The translations under genes were made by a program, and so were the position numbers. A model generated the notes under the pieces. The model saw only the letters and a program-made list of their open reading frames with translations, was not told the origin of the DNA and did not search any database. Positions 23,668-35,854 of a DNA stretch of 64,000 nt are shown piece by piece. Position 1 is the stretch's first letter, and every line of letters starts with the position of its first letter. This DNA is from Spinacia oleracea (Eukaryota; Streptophyta; Magnoliopsida; Caryophyllales; Amaranthaceae): assembly GCF_020520425.1 (NCBI RefSeq), contig NC_079492.1, forward strand, positions 110,271,157 through 110,335,156, written 5' to 3'.

Positions 23668-24194
23668 AAAGCTAAGAAATCAAAGAGGAGCAGAAAAGAG
23701 GGGGGGATACCTACGAGTTTTCTGGAGTTTGAAATACAATGAACCACGTCAAAGAGAAACACAGAAAAAACCTACAAAAAACACAGAAACGAAGAAAAAT
23801 CAACCACAAAGATAAGAGAGGGGAAGGAAAATCCAGAATTCAGTAACAAAAGGAAAAGAGGCTAGTAACCTTGGCAAATACAAATCACCACAACAGCAAA
23901 GACTTGGTAAAACAGCAACGGAGTTCAACGCAAAACCGCAAGGGAAGAGAGAGAAATCGAAAATTCAAAAGAAGTAAAAATGTTTGAAAAAGTAAATTCT
24001 CGAAGAAGTTTTGGGGTCTTATAGGTCAAAGAGGGGGGATGTGAAAGGTCATGCCCCTTAAGTCGAGCAGTTGAAGAGACAGTTACGATCGAAATCAACG
24101 GCCCAAAATAGGCACAAAAAATGAGGCGCAGGATGAAGGCCACGTGGAAGAACGTGGCTAGCAATCTCCCGCTACTTGTAGGGTAAAAATTCGA

Positions 24195-24510
24195 AAAATG
24201 GCTAGTCATCTGAAGTATTCCCAAGGTGGCTAGTCGTCCAAACCTTTTCCAAGGGGGTTAATTGTCCAAACCTTTTACAAAGGGGCTAGTCGTCAAAATC
24301 TTTTACAAGGGGGCTAGTCGTCCAAAACCTTTTACAAGGGGGCTAGTTGTCCAAATCTTTTTTCAAGGGGGCTAGTCGTCCAAACCTTTTTCAAGGGGGC
24401 TAGTTGTCCAAATCTTTTTTCAAGGGGGCTAGTCGTCCAAATTTTTTTTTCAAGGGGGCTAGTCGTCCAAATCTTTTTTCAAGGGGGCCAGTCGTCCAGA
24501 TCTTTTTTTC
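24195..24510 (+). repeat. 28-30-bp minisatellite resembling the PPT/LTR junction
   Basis: About eleven tandem units of AAGGGGGCTAGT(C/T)GTCCAAA followed by TCTTTTTTC. The core AGGGGGCTAGTTGT is identical to the 14 bases spanning the real polypurine tract and 3' LTR start (24719-24732). A further isolated copy lies at 24620-24633. Confidence 0.92.
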
Positions 24511-24716
24511 AAAGGACCTAGCAACAAAACTCTTCGTTCAGAGCGAAGGCAGTCGGCAAACTGTTCGCGGTCTTTTCTCAGAAACACTCGCAACACAGTC
24601 AGCGCCCGCGCTTCACTCTGAGGGGGCTAGTTGTACCACCATGTATCAAAATAATACTTATTTTTTCCCATTAAACTCAGAGCAAGCGCAACAATTGTCA
24701 TATATGCGCTTACTAT

Positions 24717-24728
24717 GAGGGGGCTAGT
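24717..24728 (+). other. Polypurine tract of the Tat element
   Basis: GAGGGGG followed by CTAGT directly before the 3' LTR (TGTACGGGG at 24729). Position and composition fit the plus-strand priming site. Confidence 0.75.
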
Positions 24729-25223
24729 TGTACGGGGTGTCCTACCGGCACCACCACCTGGTACCGGCAGAACTCCCCGTATGTAAACTTAACCTGCAGG
24801 TAATCTGGTCATCTTAGGTAAATATCTTCTACCGGCATTATTTGCAAGACCCCTTCCGGCATTATCATGAAGACAACCAACCAAGGGTCACTATCAACAG
24901 GTCGCTATCTAACCACAAGGGACCTACCCGATCGTACCCTTGGATTGGTCTATATAAGGAGCACCTCATTTATTGCTATGAGGTACACAAACACTTAAAC
25001 ACAAACACTTAAACACAAACATTTAAACACACTTCTTTCTTACTCTCTAATCATCTCTTAATCATCTCTTAATCTCTCAGTAATCTTACTTAAGCATCGG
25101 AGGGGGGATCCTCGAACCACCCCCGAGGCTAGTTAATTCATTCTGTTGTGCAGATACCAACCGGCACTCTCGACAGGAATCCAATATCCCACAGTCAACT
25201 GTTCTCATTACACACCCAGAACA
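24729..25223 (+). repeat. 3' LTR of the Tat element
   Basis: 495 bp, nearly identical to 13002-13480. It is longer mainly because of an extra copy of a short AAACACAAACATTT-like repeat near 25015. TATA box at about 24951. Ends CA, then target duplication GTTAG. Confidence 0.92.
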
Positions 25224-25228
25224 GTTAG

Positions 25229-25873
25229 TAATTAAGGATGATATATTACCATATTTACATAATTATATCCTAATTATTCGATATTTACTTGCCAATTTAG
25301 AGAGAAACTCGATCATAATTAACTGTTAACTATTGGGTGAATTTGAAAAGAATGGATAACTTAAAATGCTTAATTAACATAATGATGAATGAGTTGTTAG
25401 CATATCTCTCCGTCTTTGGAAAGATTGTCACAAAAAGATATGTTGACTTTAATTTTGATTTTGCTCCATTAATTAATATTAGGAACGTGTCTTAGTTTTA
25501 ATAGTTTTTCCTGTCTTACCTTCCCAGAAATAAATTCCAAAAAAAAACCCCTTCAAGAAATATATATATAAAAAAAAAATCTTCCAAAGGAAATTATGTC
25601 TATATTATTCAAATAAGGTTTATGATAATTTTTCCCTATGATAATTTATAGGGATCCCTAATTTATATTTAGGTTAAATTGACTTTTACCATCTAATTTT
25701 TTTTATCACCTTAAAAAAAAATTATATTTTAGTACCTCTTAACGGTAAGATTGGCAGAAACATTATGTAGGCTCCTTTTTGATGCAAATCAAATATAAAT
25801 CATACATCAAACCAATTTAATTTTCCTTTGCTGATCTGGAAAAAAAATTATTGTCTATCAATTTGAGAAATAT
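25229..25873. other. Intergenic, right arm of the split duplication
   Basis: AT-rich; 25229-25370 matches 12470-12620 (see that entry). Nothing else recognisable. Confidence 0.4.
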
Positions 25874-26163
25874 TACTCCCTCCGTATTTATTTAAGAGAT
25901 ACACTTGGCCGAACACGGGTATTAAGAAAAAGAATTGAATGAATAAAGAAATAAAACAAGTGGGGTTAAATAGATATTTTAATAAGTAAAACAAGTGGGG
26001 ACCATGTCATTTTAGGGGGTGGGGGTGGGAGTGGGGTAACTATAGATAGATTATTTAATTAGATAGTGGGCTTGATAAGTTACTAAAAATGGCAAGTATA
26101 TCTCTTAAATAAATACGGCCGGGAAAAGGCAAGTGTATCCCTTAAATAAATACAGAGGGAGTA
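25874..26163. mobile_element. Stowaway-like MITE
   Basis: 290 bp, TA-bounded, with terminal inverted repeats of about 30 bp (left CTCCCTCCGTATTTATTTAA; right end complementary with few mismatches). Near the right end the terminal motif is duplicated inside (AAATACGGCCGGG). Non-coding. Confidence 0.85.
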
Positions 26164-26349
26164 TTAGTTAGTGCCCCGTACGATGCCCTGAATGGTAGAA
26201 AAATGAATCAATTAGATTATTGTATAAATCGTTTTGATAATTTTAATTTAATTTGTTAGATTACAATGTATGTTGCTTTGACTATGCTTTAATAAATTTT
26301 ATCATGTAATGATTAGTAACTTGTAAAAGTAATGACTATTAGTGATGCG

Positions 26350-26440
26350 AGACTTTGAAAGTATAAGAAACAACAATGATTCAGATTACTTTTCTAATTA
26401 TATAGATTAAATATAACTTTGAAAGTATAAGAAACAACAA
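26350..26440. repeat. 25-bp direct repeat
   Basis: CTTTGAAAGTATAAGAAACA plus flanking bases occurs twice, at about 26351-26374 and 26417-26440, 41 bp apart, just before the SINE remnant. It could be the trace of a small local duplication. Confidence 0.7.
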
Positions 26441-26547
26441 ATTGAGTTGTGGCATAGTGGTTAACATATGGAACAAATGAGAGGTCTTAGGTTCAAAACT
26501 TATAATTAACATTTTATGAAGAGATTCATTCTTTCTCTTGTTTTAAT
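26441..26547 (+). mobile_element. tRNA-derived SINE remnant
   Basis: An A-box-like TGGCATAGTGG (26450-26460) and B-box-like GGTTCAAAACT (26490-26500) are spaced as in a tRNA-derived SINE head, followed by a short AT-rich tail with a TTCTCTTG stretch. Family not assigned. Confidence 0.5.
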
Positions 26548-27160
26548 AACATATAGAGTAGATTAGATACCGTGCACGCACGGATTATGATCATTTTTTT
26601 AACAAAATATTTAACTAAATATCCTCGATCAAGCTACTGCATAATTATTAAAAAAAATATATATATACTTATTTAAATTTTTTCATCTAATATGCATATT
26701 ATATATGTGTAATATGCTAATTTGACCGACATATCGAGTGAATATTTTTTTCATTATTTATGTAGCGATTTGACTAAAATATTATTAAAAAAGTATTTAG
26801 CTAAATTATTATTACGTGGTATCTATTATTGCCATAAATTTATAACTAATATTTTTTCCATAAATAGATAGTTTACAAAAAAGGTAGAGAATACAATTAA
26901 AATAAAATAAGATATATATTTTAGGAAAATATTTTAGGCGGGAAAATTTTACACCAGGAAGTGACTGTGTAATTCATGGTGTCTGTTTTAGTATTAAGTA
27001 ACTAGTATAGGACCCGTGCGATGCACAGTTTATGTATTTTAACTTTAAGTGCAAAGTTAAATTAATTTAGAAAAAAAAACATAGAAAAATATGTAGATTA
27101 TTTTGTTCCATTTCACTCATTAACCATGATTTCATGTTAGGTATAAAAATTAGTTATCAT
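26548..27160. other. AT-rich intergenic
   Basis: Only short GC-rich words stand out (CCGTGCACGCACGG at 26571-26584; ACCCGTGCGATGCAC at 27010-27024). They look like decayed repeat ends, but no element could be delimited. Confidence 0.35.
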
Positions 27161-27169
27161 CCTATACTA

Positions 27170-27900
27170 TGAGAGATGTCAATCCTAAACCTGAACCGTT
27201 CAACCCGCTAGGTTGGTCCGATCGTTTAGAACCCAAACCGTAATAACCCGTGAGCTGGAACCCAAAATCTGATTCGATTATATTCAATCCGAGCCGACCG
27301 AAAAATATTAACCCAATTAGATTTGAAACCCGATAACAAACCATTCCAGCAGCAACCCGATCCATTTCAACCCGAAACGAATGGATCTGAAACCCGTTAA
27401 TAACCCAATCCGTTTCAATTCGAACTGTTGAACCCGAGGAAAACCCATTGACAACCCGAACTGTTTTAACCCGTAACCTGCTTAATTCGAACCGTTTACA
27501 ACCCGTAACCCATTTAATTCGAATCGTTTACAACCCATAACCCGTTTAACCCCGTTATCGGTCTTCAATTCTTAACCCTTATAAAGTTAGTTATTGCCTT
27601 TATCTCCCTAATTAAGGTCTCAATATTAGAATTTATAAACCTAAACCGACAAAAATATGAACCGAATTCAACTAACTCGAAGTACAACCCCGTACCCATT
27701 TTATCCCGCGCGCTACTGATTTATCCATATTGTATGAACTTAAACCGATAAAAATATGAACTGATATAAACTTGAACCCGACGTGACCCAGCTATACCTG
27801 TTCAACCCGACCTATTTTCAGATCCGGTATTAAGTTCAAATAGTATCTCATTTTTTATTGCGTTACCAGTACCCATTTTGTTACCCGCCCCATCTCAGGT
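27170..27900. repeat. AACCCG-rich degenerate tract 1
   Basis: Repeated words such as AACCCGAACCGTT, TTTAACCCG and AACCCATT over about 700 bp, without a fixed period. Similar tracts lie at 53230-53620 and 54130-54540. A 67-codon open frame on the minus strand here is a by-product of the repeat. Confidence 0.7.
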
Positions 27901-30315
27901 CTGATCAAATCCATAAATTTTAATTAGGATCTATTAGATTTAATCAGGTCCAAGTCTAGTAAGTTTAGATAAGTTGAAAAAGTTATTTCAAATAAGGTGA
28001 GGAGAACGCACCCAACCTCCATTTTTCTTCGTTCCACTAACTTATTATATATGTGGTCAAAATAATAAATAAATAAATAATTGATTGTACTTTTTTGAGT
28101 ATATATATATGAAAGAAATTATATTGGCTAAAACTCAAAACCGAAACAACCCCACCACATCACCACGGAGAATACAATTTTATCTATATAAATCCATCAC
28201 TCGTCGAATTACTACTTATATATTCCCGCCTAAACAGGGTGGAGACAAATAAATGTTCATTAAACCCGCTTCACGAATTTTATTATTTTAATTGTGGTTT
28301 AAAATATTTTATGGAGACGTTGAAGATAATAATATCATGGAATGAGAAATTTTCATACTCGTAAAGTCATAAGAGCTTAGATATTAGTTACTTTTTTGGT
28401 GATAGTTTTCATAATTTAATGATGAGTTTTCATTTAATTCTTAAAACGTTAATAATCAAAATTAAAACGTTATAGCGGGAAAACTACATTTTTTTTCCAA
28501 TAAAATTAAAATTAAAGTAGCCAATAAAAAGTTATGACTAACACCTAATTATTGTAGTAGTCAAATCAATTATATAGTTGTCCATAAAAAAATTATCGTC
28601 GCGCTTAAAGTTAAAATTTGTAAACCGTGGATCGCACAGGTCTTATTTTTTTTTCAAATATGCAAAGATATTCACAATTCCTTTGTATAAATGCGTGAGA
28701 ATGTACCATTAGATTGTATAAAAAATTAAGGGAGTATGTATGCATGTTGTATGTATGTTTGTAATGTTGTCAATAATATTATTGTATATAAAAATATTGC
28801 CCAAAATTGCAGTCCAAATAAAATGTTCATGATACGTTATTTAAATACTCCGTAAAAATATACTACCCGTAAAAAAACAGTAAAATATATACTAAGACAG
28901 GATTATGCCAGGTAGTACAATGTAGATTAAGATATAAGGCATGAGGTTGACTACGTAAAACGTTGATGTATTTCATGAATTTTTCCATATTGATAAGTCA
29001 TTGTTACCATGAAATGCAGTCAGCCTAATCTGACAATAATGTATCATTTAATTAATTTTTGTGTTATATATACATTTTTTTATATATAATAAGATAAACA
29101 AATAAAAGAACGACACTTGTTAGCACCGTGTATTCAAATTTTTAGTTTGAGGGGAAGCATAACATACTAATTTTTTAAGACATAATTATATATATAAATC
29201 TTTTAAGAGTGAAATCTTGATAATTTAACTTTTACGTAAATGTAAGAATCGCATTAGCATTAAAAGATTGAGCTGAAACAAAACATTATAAATAGTTTCC
29301 ACCATTTTTATGGAAATTAAAAAATAGAGATATTGTATGCTTTTCCTTGGCTAAAAGGTTTGAAATATTAAGATCAAAGATTATTTACATAATCTTGGAT
29401 CCTGCCTCAGCTGATAAATACGGAGTAATAAACTAAATATTAACTTAACACAAAAAAAAAAAAGCATAAGCTAATATAAAAATATCAAGAATTCTACTTG
29501 GTGACCTAATGGTATTGAAAATGCTACATAGTGGATTTTTTTTTTCTATCTCATGGTATTACATACTTAATCAAGGTGTCTTTGACATACTATTGTCATT
29601 AGTGTATGTCTTAAGTGATGTATGAGAGTGATAATTTCTCCATTACATATGCCAAGTGTATTAAGTCTCCATTCTATTGGACTTATTTTGTCTAAAATTA
29701 TATCATATGAACTTATCTGAACTTAACTGAACTTGTTTTATCTGAAATAAACTTATTTTGTCTGAAACAAACTTAACTGGACTTACCTGAAATTATTTTG
29801 TCTGAAATAAGTCAAAATAAGTCGAACGGAACATAGCCTAAGTCGAACAATTAAGTATGTCTAATTTATGGTATAATAGTAATATGTTTTTATGTTGAAT
29901 AAGGTATATGACTTATTGACGGGAGGTTATACAATTATACCTTCTTTTTTAACATGAGGTTATACCTACACTCTTGTACAAGTTATTGCAACACACTAAA
30001 TCATTTTTAGTAATAGTTCAAAAAGGAAATCCTCGCGCACTATTAAGCGTTGCGGTTGAGCAACCCATCATTGAATGGTCAAAAAGGGTGCGAAACTGCC
30101 AATAATTTTCTTCAAAGCCCAAGAGCACATATTTGCAGAATATTTAATATTACTAATGCAAACCAGCAGAATATTTGACATACCATAATTAAGGTTTTTA
30201 TTTTAATTGTTTATTATATTATAAGAGAGGTAAATTAAAGAGTGCAACTTGTCAGCTCCACATTGATTCCCTCTCTTTTAGTATAGTATATATAAATAGA
30301 TAATGTATAGATATA
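27901..30315. other. AT-rich intergenic
   Basis: No gene. A stretch at about 29680-29840 repeats TGAACTTA/TCTGAAATAA and ends GAACGGAACATAGCC, like the end of a Harbinger-type MITE remnant. Otherwise nothing recognisable. Confidence 0.35.
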
Positions 30316-30576
30316 TACTTCCTCCGTTCTTTTTTAAATAACACAATTTTTTAGGCACGTTTGCCAATGCACGATTTCAAACAATAATATATCTAATTGT
30401 GGATCGGAAAAAATTATAAAAAGTTGATATTTAAATAATATTTACTGATACGAATCTATAAGACCTCACACGACTATATTTTTTCTTATGTATAAACCAC
30501 AAAAGGAAGTTAAAGGTGTTTGTGTGAATAGTGTCTAAAACCCCATTGTGTCATCTAAATAAGAATAGAGGAAGTA
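30316..30576. mobile_element. Stowaway-like MITE
   Basis: 261 bp, TA-bounded; left TACTTCCTCCGTTCTTTTTT and right AAGAATAGAGGAAGTA with complementary ACACAA/TTGTGT inside. Non-coding, somewhat decayed ends. Confidence 0.75.
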
Positions 30577-31493
30577 GAAGATATAGATACCTAAATATTA
30601 TAGTAAAATTCTGATATTGGAAAAATGAGAAAAAATTAATGTCCCAATGAAAAAGTGTGAGAGATTAAATGATCGAATGAATTTAATTGGTTAAAATAAT
30701 ATTCGAACACAAATTTTAATAGAATATTAAAGCATTTATGTGATAATATAAAAGGAAATGTAAACAATATTTTGGGACACTCAAAGAGAAAAACGTAAAA
30801 AACAAAAAGAGACCGAGGGAGTATATTGAAGTAGAATTCTTTACCTTGGTGGGAAAATATAATTAGAGTTTGCAAATGTTGACCCAAAAATGTCACTCCA
30901 AAGTGGGTATGATTTTGGATTTTCTATACATTTAATAATCTTTTTTTCAATACATTTAATTAGTTTAACAGCTACATATTCATAAAATTTATATATTCAA
31001 GAATATTCGTCAATTCATATCTTTAAATACGCATACACATTGGAACAAAATATTTTAAACAATGCAACTAATTGATTACTATTCCTAGTAAGATGATGAA
31101 TTTTGAAAGAATAGATAAACGAATTATTTAAATTTATTCAAAAGATTCACGTCCAAAGTCACCACGCAATGCTCAGCTTCATGACCCGAGTATGTCTTAT
31201 GCATGATATCATGGTTTACTATTAAATAATAATGAAAATAATCATATAAAACGTGCATGCAAGTATTGTATAGCTTTAAATATAAATCGTTATTACAATT
31301 AACAATTCACAATTGTTGAACACATATATGTATGATTATGTTGAATGTATACCAGTCTACTCTACTCTATTTACTATTTAGCACCTTCGGGTTAGGATGA
31401 GTATTACTCCACCATCAATTATTTGAAGGATATTCTCAGATGTCTTGTATTCTCCGTTGAAATTTTAGAAACATGATGTTGTGCTTTAGCACG
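30577..31493. other. Intergenic with a single MITE end
   Basis: ACCGAGGGAGTATA at about 30811-30824 with AGAGAAAAACG before it looks like the right end of another Stowaway-like element, but no left end was found. No gene. Confidence 0.35.
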
Positions 31494-31755
31494 TACTCCC
31501 TCCGTTCCATAATGTTCCTCATGTTTACTATTCATATGGTCAAAGTTTAAAAACTTTGACCGTAATTAATAGTATAATAAAGAGTAAAAATATTAACTTG
31601 TGAGATATCATTGGATTCATTTCAATATAAATTTTCGTAATATCGTTCTTTTATCATTTTTACTAATGCAAAATTAAAACTATTAGTGGTCAAAGTAGTG
31701 CATTGGAGACCGCGCATAATGGAAAAGTGAGGAACATTATGGAACGGATAGATTA
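31494..31755. mobile_element. Stowaway-like MITE (family B, copy 1)
   Basis: 262 bp; left TACTCCCTCCGTTCCATAAT, right ACATTATGGAACGGATAGAT (slightly decayed). The interior has TTAAAAACTTTGAC and GTGGTCAAAGTAGTG. Same family as 32243-32503. Confidence 0.85.
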
Positions 31756-31969
31756 CTAGTACAAGTATAATAATCTAAGAGACTTGTTACGTCTTTTTTA
31801 GTGAGAATGAGCTCCCACATAACAAATAATCACAAATTATTGACCAGTGAGGATGGTCGGATGGATTCAAACCTACAACTTATTATATACGAGATCTTAT
31901 TTTTACCACTAGGCTTAAATATCATTGGTTTTTAATTTTTAATGTGTTACCGTCAATATACACTTATTA

Positions 31970-32170
31970 TTTAGGCTTTGTTCTATTCAACTTATTTTAA
32001 TTTTCAGATAAATTTAGTTAAGTTCAGATAAGATAAGTTCAGGAGAAATAATGGTTATCCAATTTTAATTTATAACTAAAATTAGTCCTGGTTATTTTAA
32101 TAAGTTCAGATAAATCCAGATATGATAAGTTAAAAAAGTGAAAATCAGGTGAATAACACAGATCATTAAG
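31970..32170. mobile_element. Possible Harbinger-type MITE remnant
   Basis: Begins GGCTTTGTTCTATTCAACTT and ends GGTGAATAACACAGA, roughly inverted, with TTCAGATAA repeats between. Resembles the termini of the Tourist-like elements nearby but decayed. Confidence 0.35.
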
Positions 32171-32242
32171 CAACATTATACGTAGTATATATGTGTAAAA
32201 GTTATTGTATTGGGAAATCTATGAAGTACATTTTGTGTACCG

Positions 32243-32503
32243 TACTTCCCTCCGTTCCATAATTTTCCTAATGCTTACTATTCCTATGGTTAAAGTTTTA
32301 AAACTTTGACTGTAATTAATAGTATAATTAATAGTAAAATATTAACTTGTGGGATATGATTGTATTCGTGTCAATATAAATTTTCTAAATATCATTTTTT
32401 TATAATTTTTATAATGCGAAGTTAAAACTATTAATGGTCAAAGTAGTGTATTGGACACCGCGTCTAATGGAAAAGTGATGAACATTATGGAACGGAGGGA
32501 GTA
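32243..32503. mobile_element. Stowaway-like MITE (family B, copy 2)
   Basis: 261 bp; left TACTTCCCTCCGTTCCATAA, right ATGGAACGGAGGGAGTA. The interior matches 31494-31755 closely, 490 bp away in the same orientation. Confidence 0.88.
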
Positions 32504-32574
32504 TATGTTAATTGTTCAATGTTAAATAGGAGGAGATATTGTTTTCTTAAAGACATATCTCAAAGGCTTGCTAA

Positions 32575-32812
32575 GGCCCTGTTTGTTTGGACTTAATTGC
32601 AGTTCAGTTCAGTCCAGCTTCATTCAGTTCAGTTCACTTCAGTTCAGCTCCATTCAGTTCAATTCAAAAGAACGATATTATGTTCATCTTCTTTTCTAAT
32701 ATTCTTATTTTATTATTATTTTTACTATTATAATATTAAATATTAATATTAATTATATTGTAATGTTCATCTTTTATTTACTATTAAAATAATAATAATA
32801 ATAATAATAATA

Positions 32813-32859
<47 letters not shown>

Positions 32860-33098
32860 TACTATTACTGTTTTTATTATTTTTATTATTATTGTTTATT
32901 ATTTATTATTTACTATTTATTATTTATTATTTATTATTTATTATTTTTTTATTTTTTTGATATTATTTATTTCCTATTTTTTATTTATTATATACTATTC
33001 GTTCAGTTCCATTCAGTTCAATTCCATTCAGTTTAGTTTTGTTCAGTTCAGCTCCGTTTAGTTCAGTTCAGCCAAATAAAGTTCAGAACAACATGGCC
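32575..33098. mobile_element. Tourist-like (PIF/Harbinger) MITE 1
   Basis: 524 bp flanked by TAA (32572-32574 and 33099-33101). The left end GGCCCTGTTTGTTTGG and the right end complement GGCCATGTTGTTC form an imperfect inverted repeat. Subterminal regions are TTCAG pentamer repeats and the core is (ATT)n/(TTTATTA)n microsatellite. Non-coding. Confidence 0.75.
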
Positions 33099-33101
33099 TA
33101 A

Positions 33102-33368
33102 GTGTTGGAGCATATTATAGCTAGAAAACGTTGTTACTTAAAAAAATGATGTAGCATACCAAACTACAATGACATTAGCTAACCATTAAAGATGCTCTAA
33201 GTAACATAGTCAGTGTAAAGTGTCTAACCCTCCTCCTTCTTGATATTGGTCTCAATTCTTGATCCTAACTTTATATGTTCCCATAATTTAACTACAATTC
33301 TTCATTGTTGAGAGTCTTGTATTAATGTCTAGATGTTCAGTCCTATAACCTACTTGGAGTTTACTAAG
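33102..33368. other. Short intergenic
   Basis: No gene or repeat recognised between two DNA elements. Confidence 0.4.
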
Positions 33369-35163
33369 TACTCCCTCCATTCCTTTATGTTGTTCCCATA
33401 AGGAATGTTGGGGGTTTTTTAAGAAAACTGAATCTTTATTTGTATTGGGATATGAGTAATGATTGGGTGTAAGAATAATGATTATGTGTAAGAGATTATA
33501 TATTTAAAATAAAGGAAGGAGAGAGAAAATATTAAAGAAATAAGATAAATAGGAGATATTTTATTATTAACAACAAAAAAAAAAACCAGTTTAATTCAAA
33601 CCAAAAAAATCAAGAAAAATCAAACCAAAACATTCAACAAACAATCAATAATTCGACCAAATCAACAATCAAGATTTCGAACAAAAAAACCAAGATTAAA
33701 TTTGAACAAAAAACCCAAATTAAATTCGAACAAAAAAATCAGATTTGAAATCAACAAATCAACAAACAAAACAAACAATCAAGAAAATTTGACATAAATA
33801 AACCCAAAATTTCGGTACAATGAACCCAGAAGTTCGACATAAATAAACTCAGATGAAAATTACACCCAAAATTCATCCCAAAATTCAACCCAGAAATTCT
33901 AGATTTATTCTTGACAAAATATAACCCAGAAATTTGACCAAAACAACCCAAAAAATCGAGAAAATCAACCCAAAATTTCGCCCAAATCAACCCAAAAATT
34001 CGAATTAATCAACCTAGAAATTCGACAAGCAATTCAACCAAAATTAACCCAGAAATTCGACAACAACCAGCCCAAAAATTCGACCAAAATCAACCCAAAA
34101 ATCCAACTACAATCAACCCACAAAATTCGACCAAAATCAACCAAAAAAATTTGACAAAAATCCGACCACAATCAACCCAAAAAATCAACAAAATTCGACC
34201 AAAATCAACCACAAAAATTCGACATAAATCAATCAAAAAAATTCGACATAAATCAACCAAAATCAACCAAAAAAATTCGACATAAATCAACCAAAAAACC
34301 CGACCAAAATCAACCAAAAAATTCAAAAAAATTAACCAAGAAATTCGTCAAAATATCGAAATCAGCCATCTCAAAATTAATTCGAGAAAATTATACCCAG
34401 ACATTCGACTAAAAAACAGAAAATTAAACCTTGAAATTCGAGAAAATTATACCCAAAATCAACCACCAAATTTAACCCAAAAAATCAGCCAAAATAACGA
34501 CCAAAATCAATCCAAATTTTCGACAAAAATCACCCAAAAATTCGACAAAAACACACAAAAAAATAAATTAATACTCACTTGATCCTTAGTATCACTCACG
34601 ATTTTGAGGATTTAGAGGTCAAATTCGGCCATGAAAACTCTAGATCTAGAGTTTTTATGGTCGAATTTCACGATCTAAAGCCATAATACATGCGGCGGAG
34701 GTTTGGTTGCAATGGTGGCGGTGATCTCGTTTTTAGATCTGAAGAATGGAGAGTTTTTTTGGAGGAGAGAGACTGAAAAGTTGAGAGGAGGAGAGAAACG
34801 GATGAAGAGAGAATGAAGAGAGAGACTAAGAGATAAGAAAATGAAGAGAGAGTGAAGAGAGAGAGTAAGAAAATGAAGAGAGAGAGAGAGAGACATCCGA
34901 AAGAGGTGAGAGAGTGAAAGGGAGTGAAAGGGACGGGGAGTGGGTTTGGGTTATGGGGAGTGATTAAATAATTAAATAAGGTTGGTGGGGAAAAAGAGGG
35001 TGGAAAAAGGGTAGAATCTTAGGGTTTTTTGGTAAATAGTGGGGAATCTTAGGGTAAATTGGTAAAAAAATTATGGCCAAAAATAGTAAAGATTCAGTAG
35101 GGGAACAACAAAAAGAAACGCCAAAAAAGGAAATGGGAACAACAAAAAGGAATGGAGGGAGTA
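33369..35163. mobile_element. Large Stowaway-like element, 1.8 kb
   Basis: TA-bounded. The left end CTCCCTCCATTCCTTTATGT and the right end complement CTCCCTCCATTCCTTTTTGT both continue into TGTTCCCAT. The interior holds a 22-bp-scale minisatellite (33590-34560), a palindrome around CTCTAGATCTAGAG (34639-34652) and a GAGA-rich stretch (34740-34900). No transposase, so it is an oversized non-autonomous element. Confidence 0.75.
33590..34560. repeat. AATCAACCCAAAAATTCGAC minisatellite
   Basis: Over 35 degenerate units of about 20-24 bp (AATCAACCCAGAAATTCGAC and variants). The Phe/Leu-rich open frames on the minus strand here are produced by the repeat and are not genes. Confidence 0.85.
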
Positions 35164-35482
35164 ATAGTTTTGGCGTTAAAACACGGAAAAATCTATCATA
35201 GTCGATTTCACAATAACTCAAAATGTGCGTTCTATTCATTTTATTTTCACTCGGCTCAAAATATTAATTAAAACTTGCTCATTTTAAATCTACCTTATTT
35301 TCCCTTGTTTCAGGAAATAAAAGATCACATAAATTCAAAGTATGGCTACTTAGCGCCTAGGCGTTCAAAAGTTGGACTTATCAGCTAAACTAGCCGAAAA
35401 AACATAAATTTCACGTTCATAATAAATTTTGACAAATACATTAACCACAACTTCACGTTGAATATAATTTTTGACAAACACG
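35164..35482. other. Short intergenic
   Basis: AT-rich, no gene or delimited repeat. Confidence 0.4.
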
Positions 35483-35529
35483 TTAGGCCCTGTTCTTTTT
35501 GGCTTAATTTCAGTTTCAGGACTTATTTG

Positions 35530-35660
35530 ACAGTTCAGTTCAATTCAGTTCAGTTTAGTTCAGTTCAGTTCAGTTCAGTTCAATTCAGGAGCATTCAGTC
35601 CAGTTCAGTTCAGTTCAGGAGCATTAAGTTCAGTTCAGTTTAATTCAGTTTAATTATTCA
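35530..35660. repeat. TTCAG pentamer array (left)
   Basis: Roughly twenty copies of AGTTC/TTCAG with small interruptions. The matching array lies at about 37483-37600 at the other end of the same element. Confidence 0.9.
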
Positions 35661-35854
35661 ATTTAACTTAATAATAATAATAATAATAATAATATTAATA
35701 TTATTATTATTAATATTACTTATATTATTACTTATATTATTGTATTACTTATTATTTATATTTATATTATGATATTATTAGATTACTTATTATTTATATT
35801 TATATTATTATATTACTTATTGTTATTATTTATAACTAAATATTTATTAATAAT

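Larger units (their letters stand above)
13002..25223 (+). mobile_element. Ty3/Gypsy LTR retrotransposon, Tat lineage
   Basis: A 12.2-kb element with 5-bp target duplications GTTAG at 12997-13001 and 25224-25228. Both LTRs start TGTACGGGG, and the 3' LTR ends CA. Order: 5' LTR, primer-binding site, gag, pol (protease, RT, RNase H plus archaeal-type RNase H, integrase), a 158-bp tandem repeat, an antisense gene module, a PPT-like minisatellite, PPT, 3' LTR. The long size, archaeal-type RNase H and extra 3' region point to Tat (Retand-like). By eye the LTRs differ at about eight positions plus a few short indels, suggesting insertion within roughly the last 1-2 million years. It looks nearly whole, with perhaps a few breaks in its coding part. 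Confidence 0.92.

Noticed and set aside
26560-27030. CCGTGCACGCACGG and ACCCGTGCGATGCAC as possible Helitron-end hairpins
   Set aside because: No TC start or CTRR end with an adjacent hairpin could be placed, so a Helitron call is unsupported.
33751-34326. Phe/Trp/Leu-rich minus-strand frames resembling membrane peptides
   Set aside because: They come from the AATCAACCCAAAAATTCGAC minisatellite.
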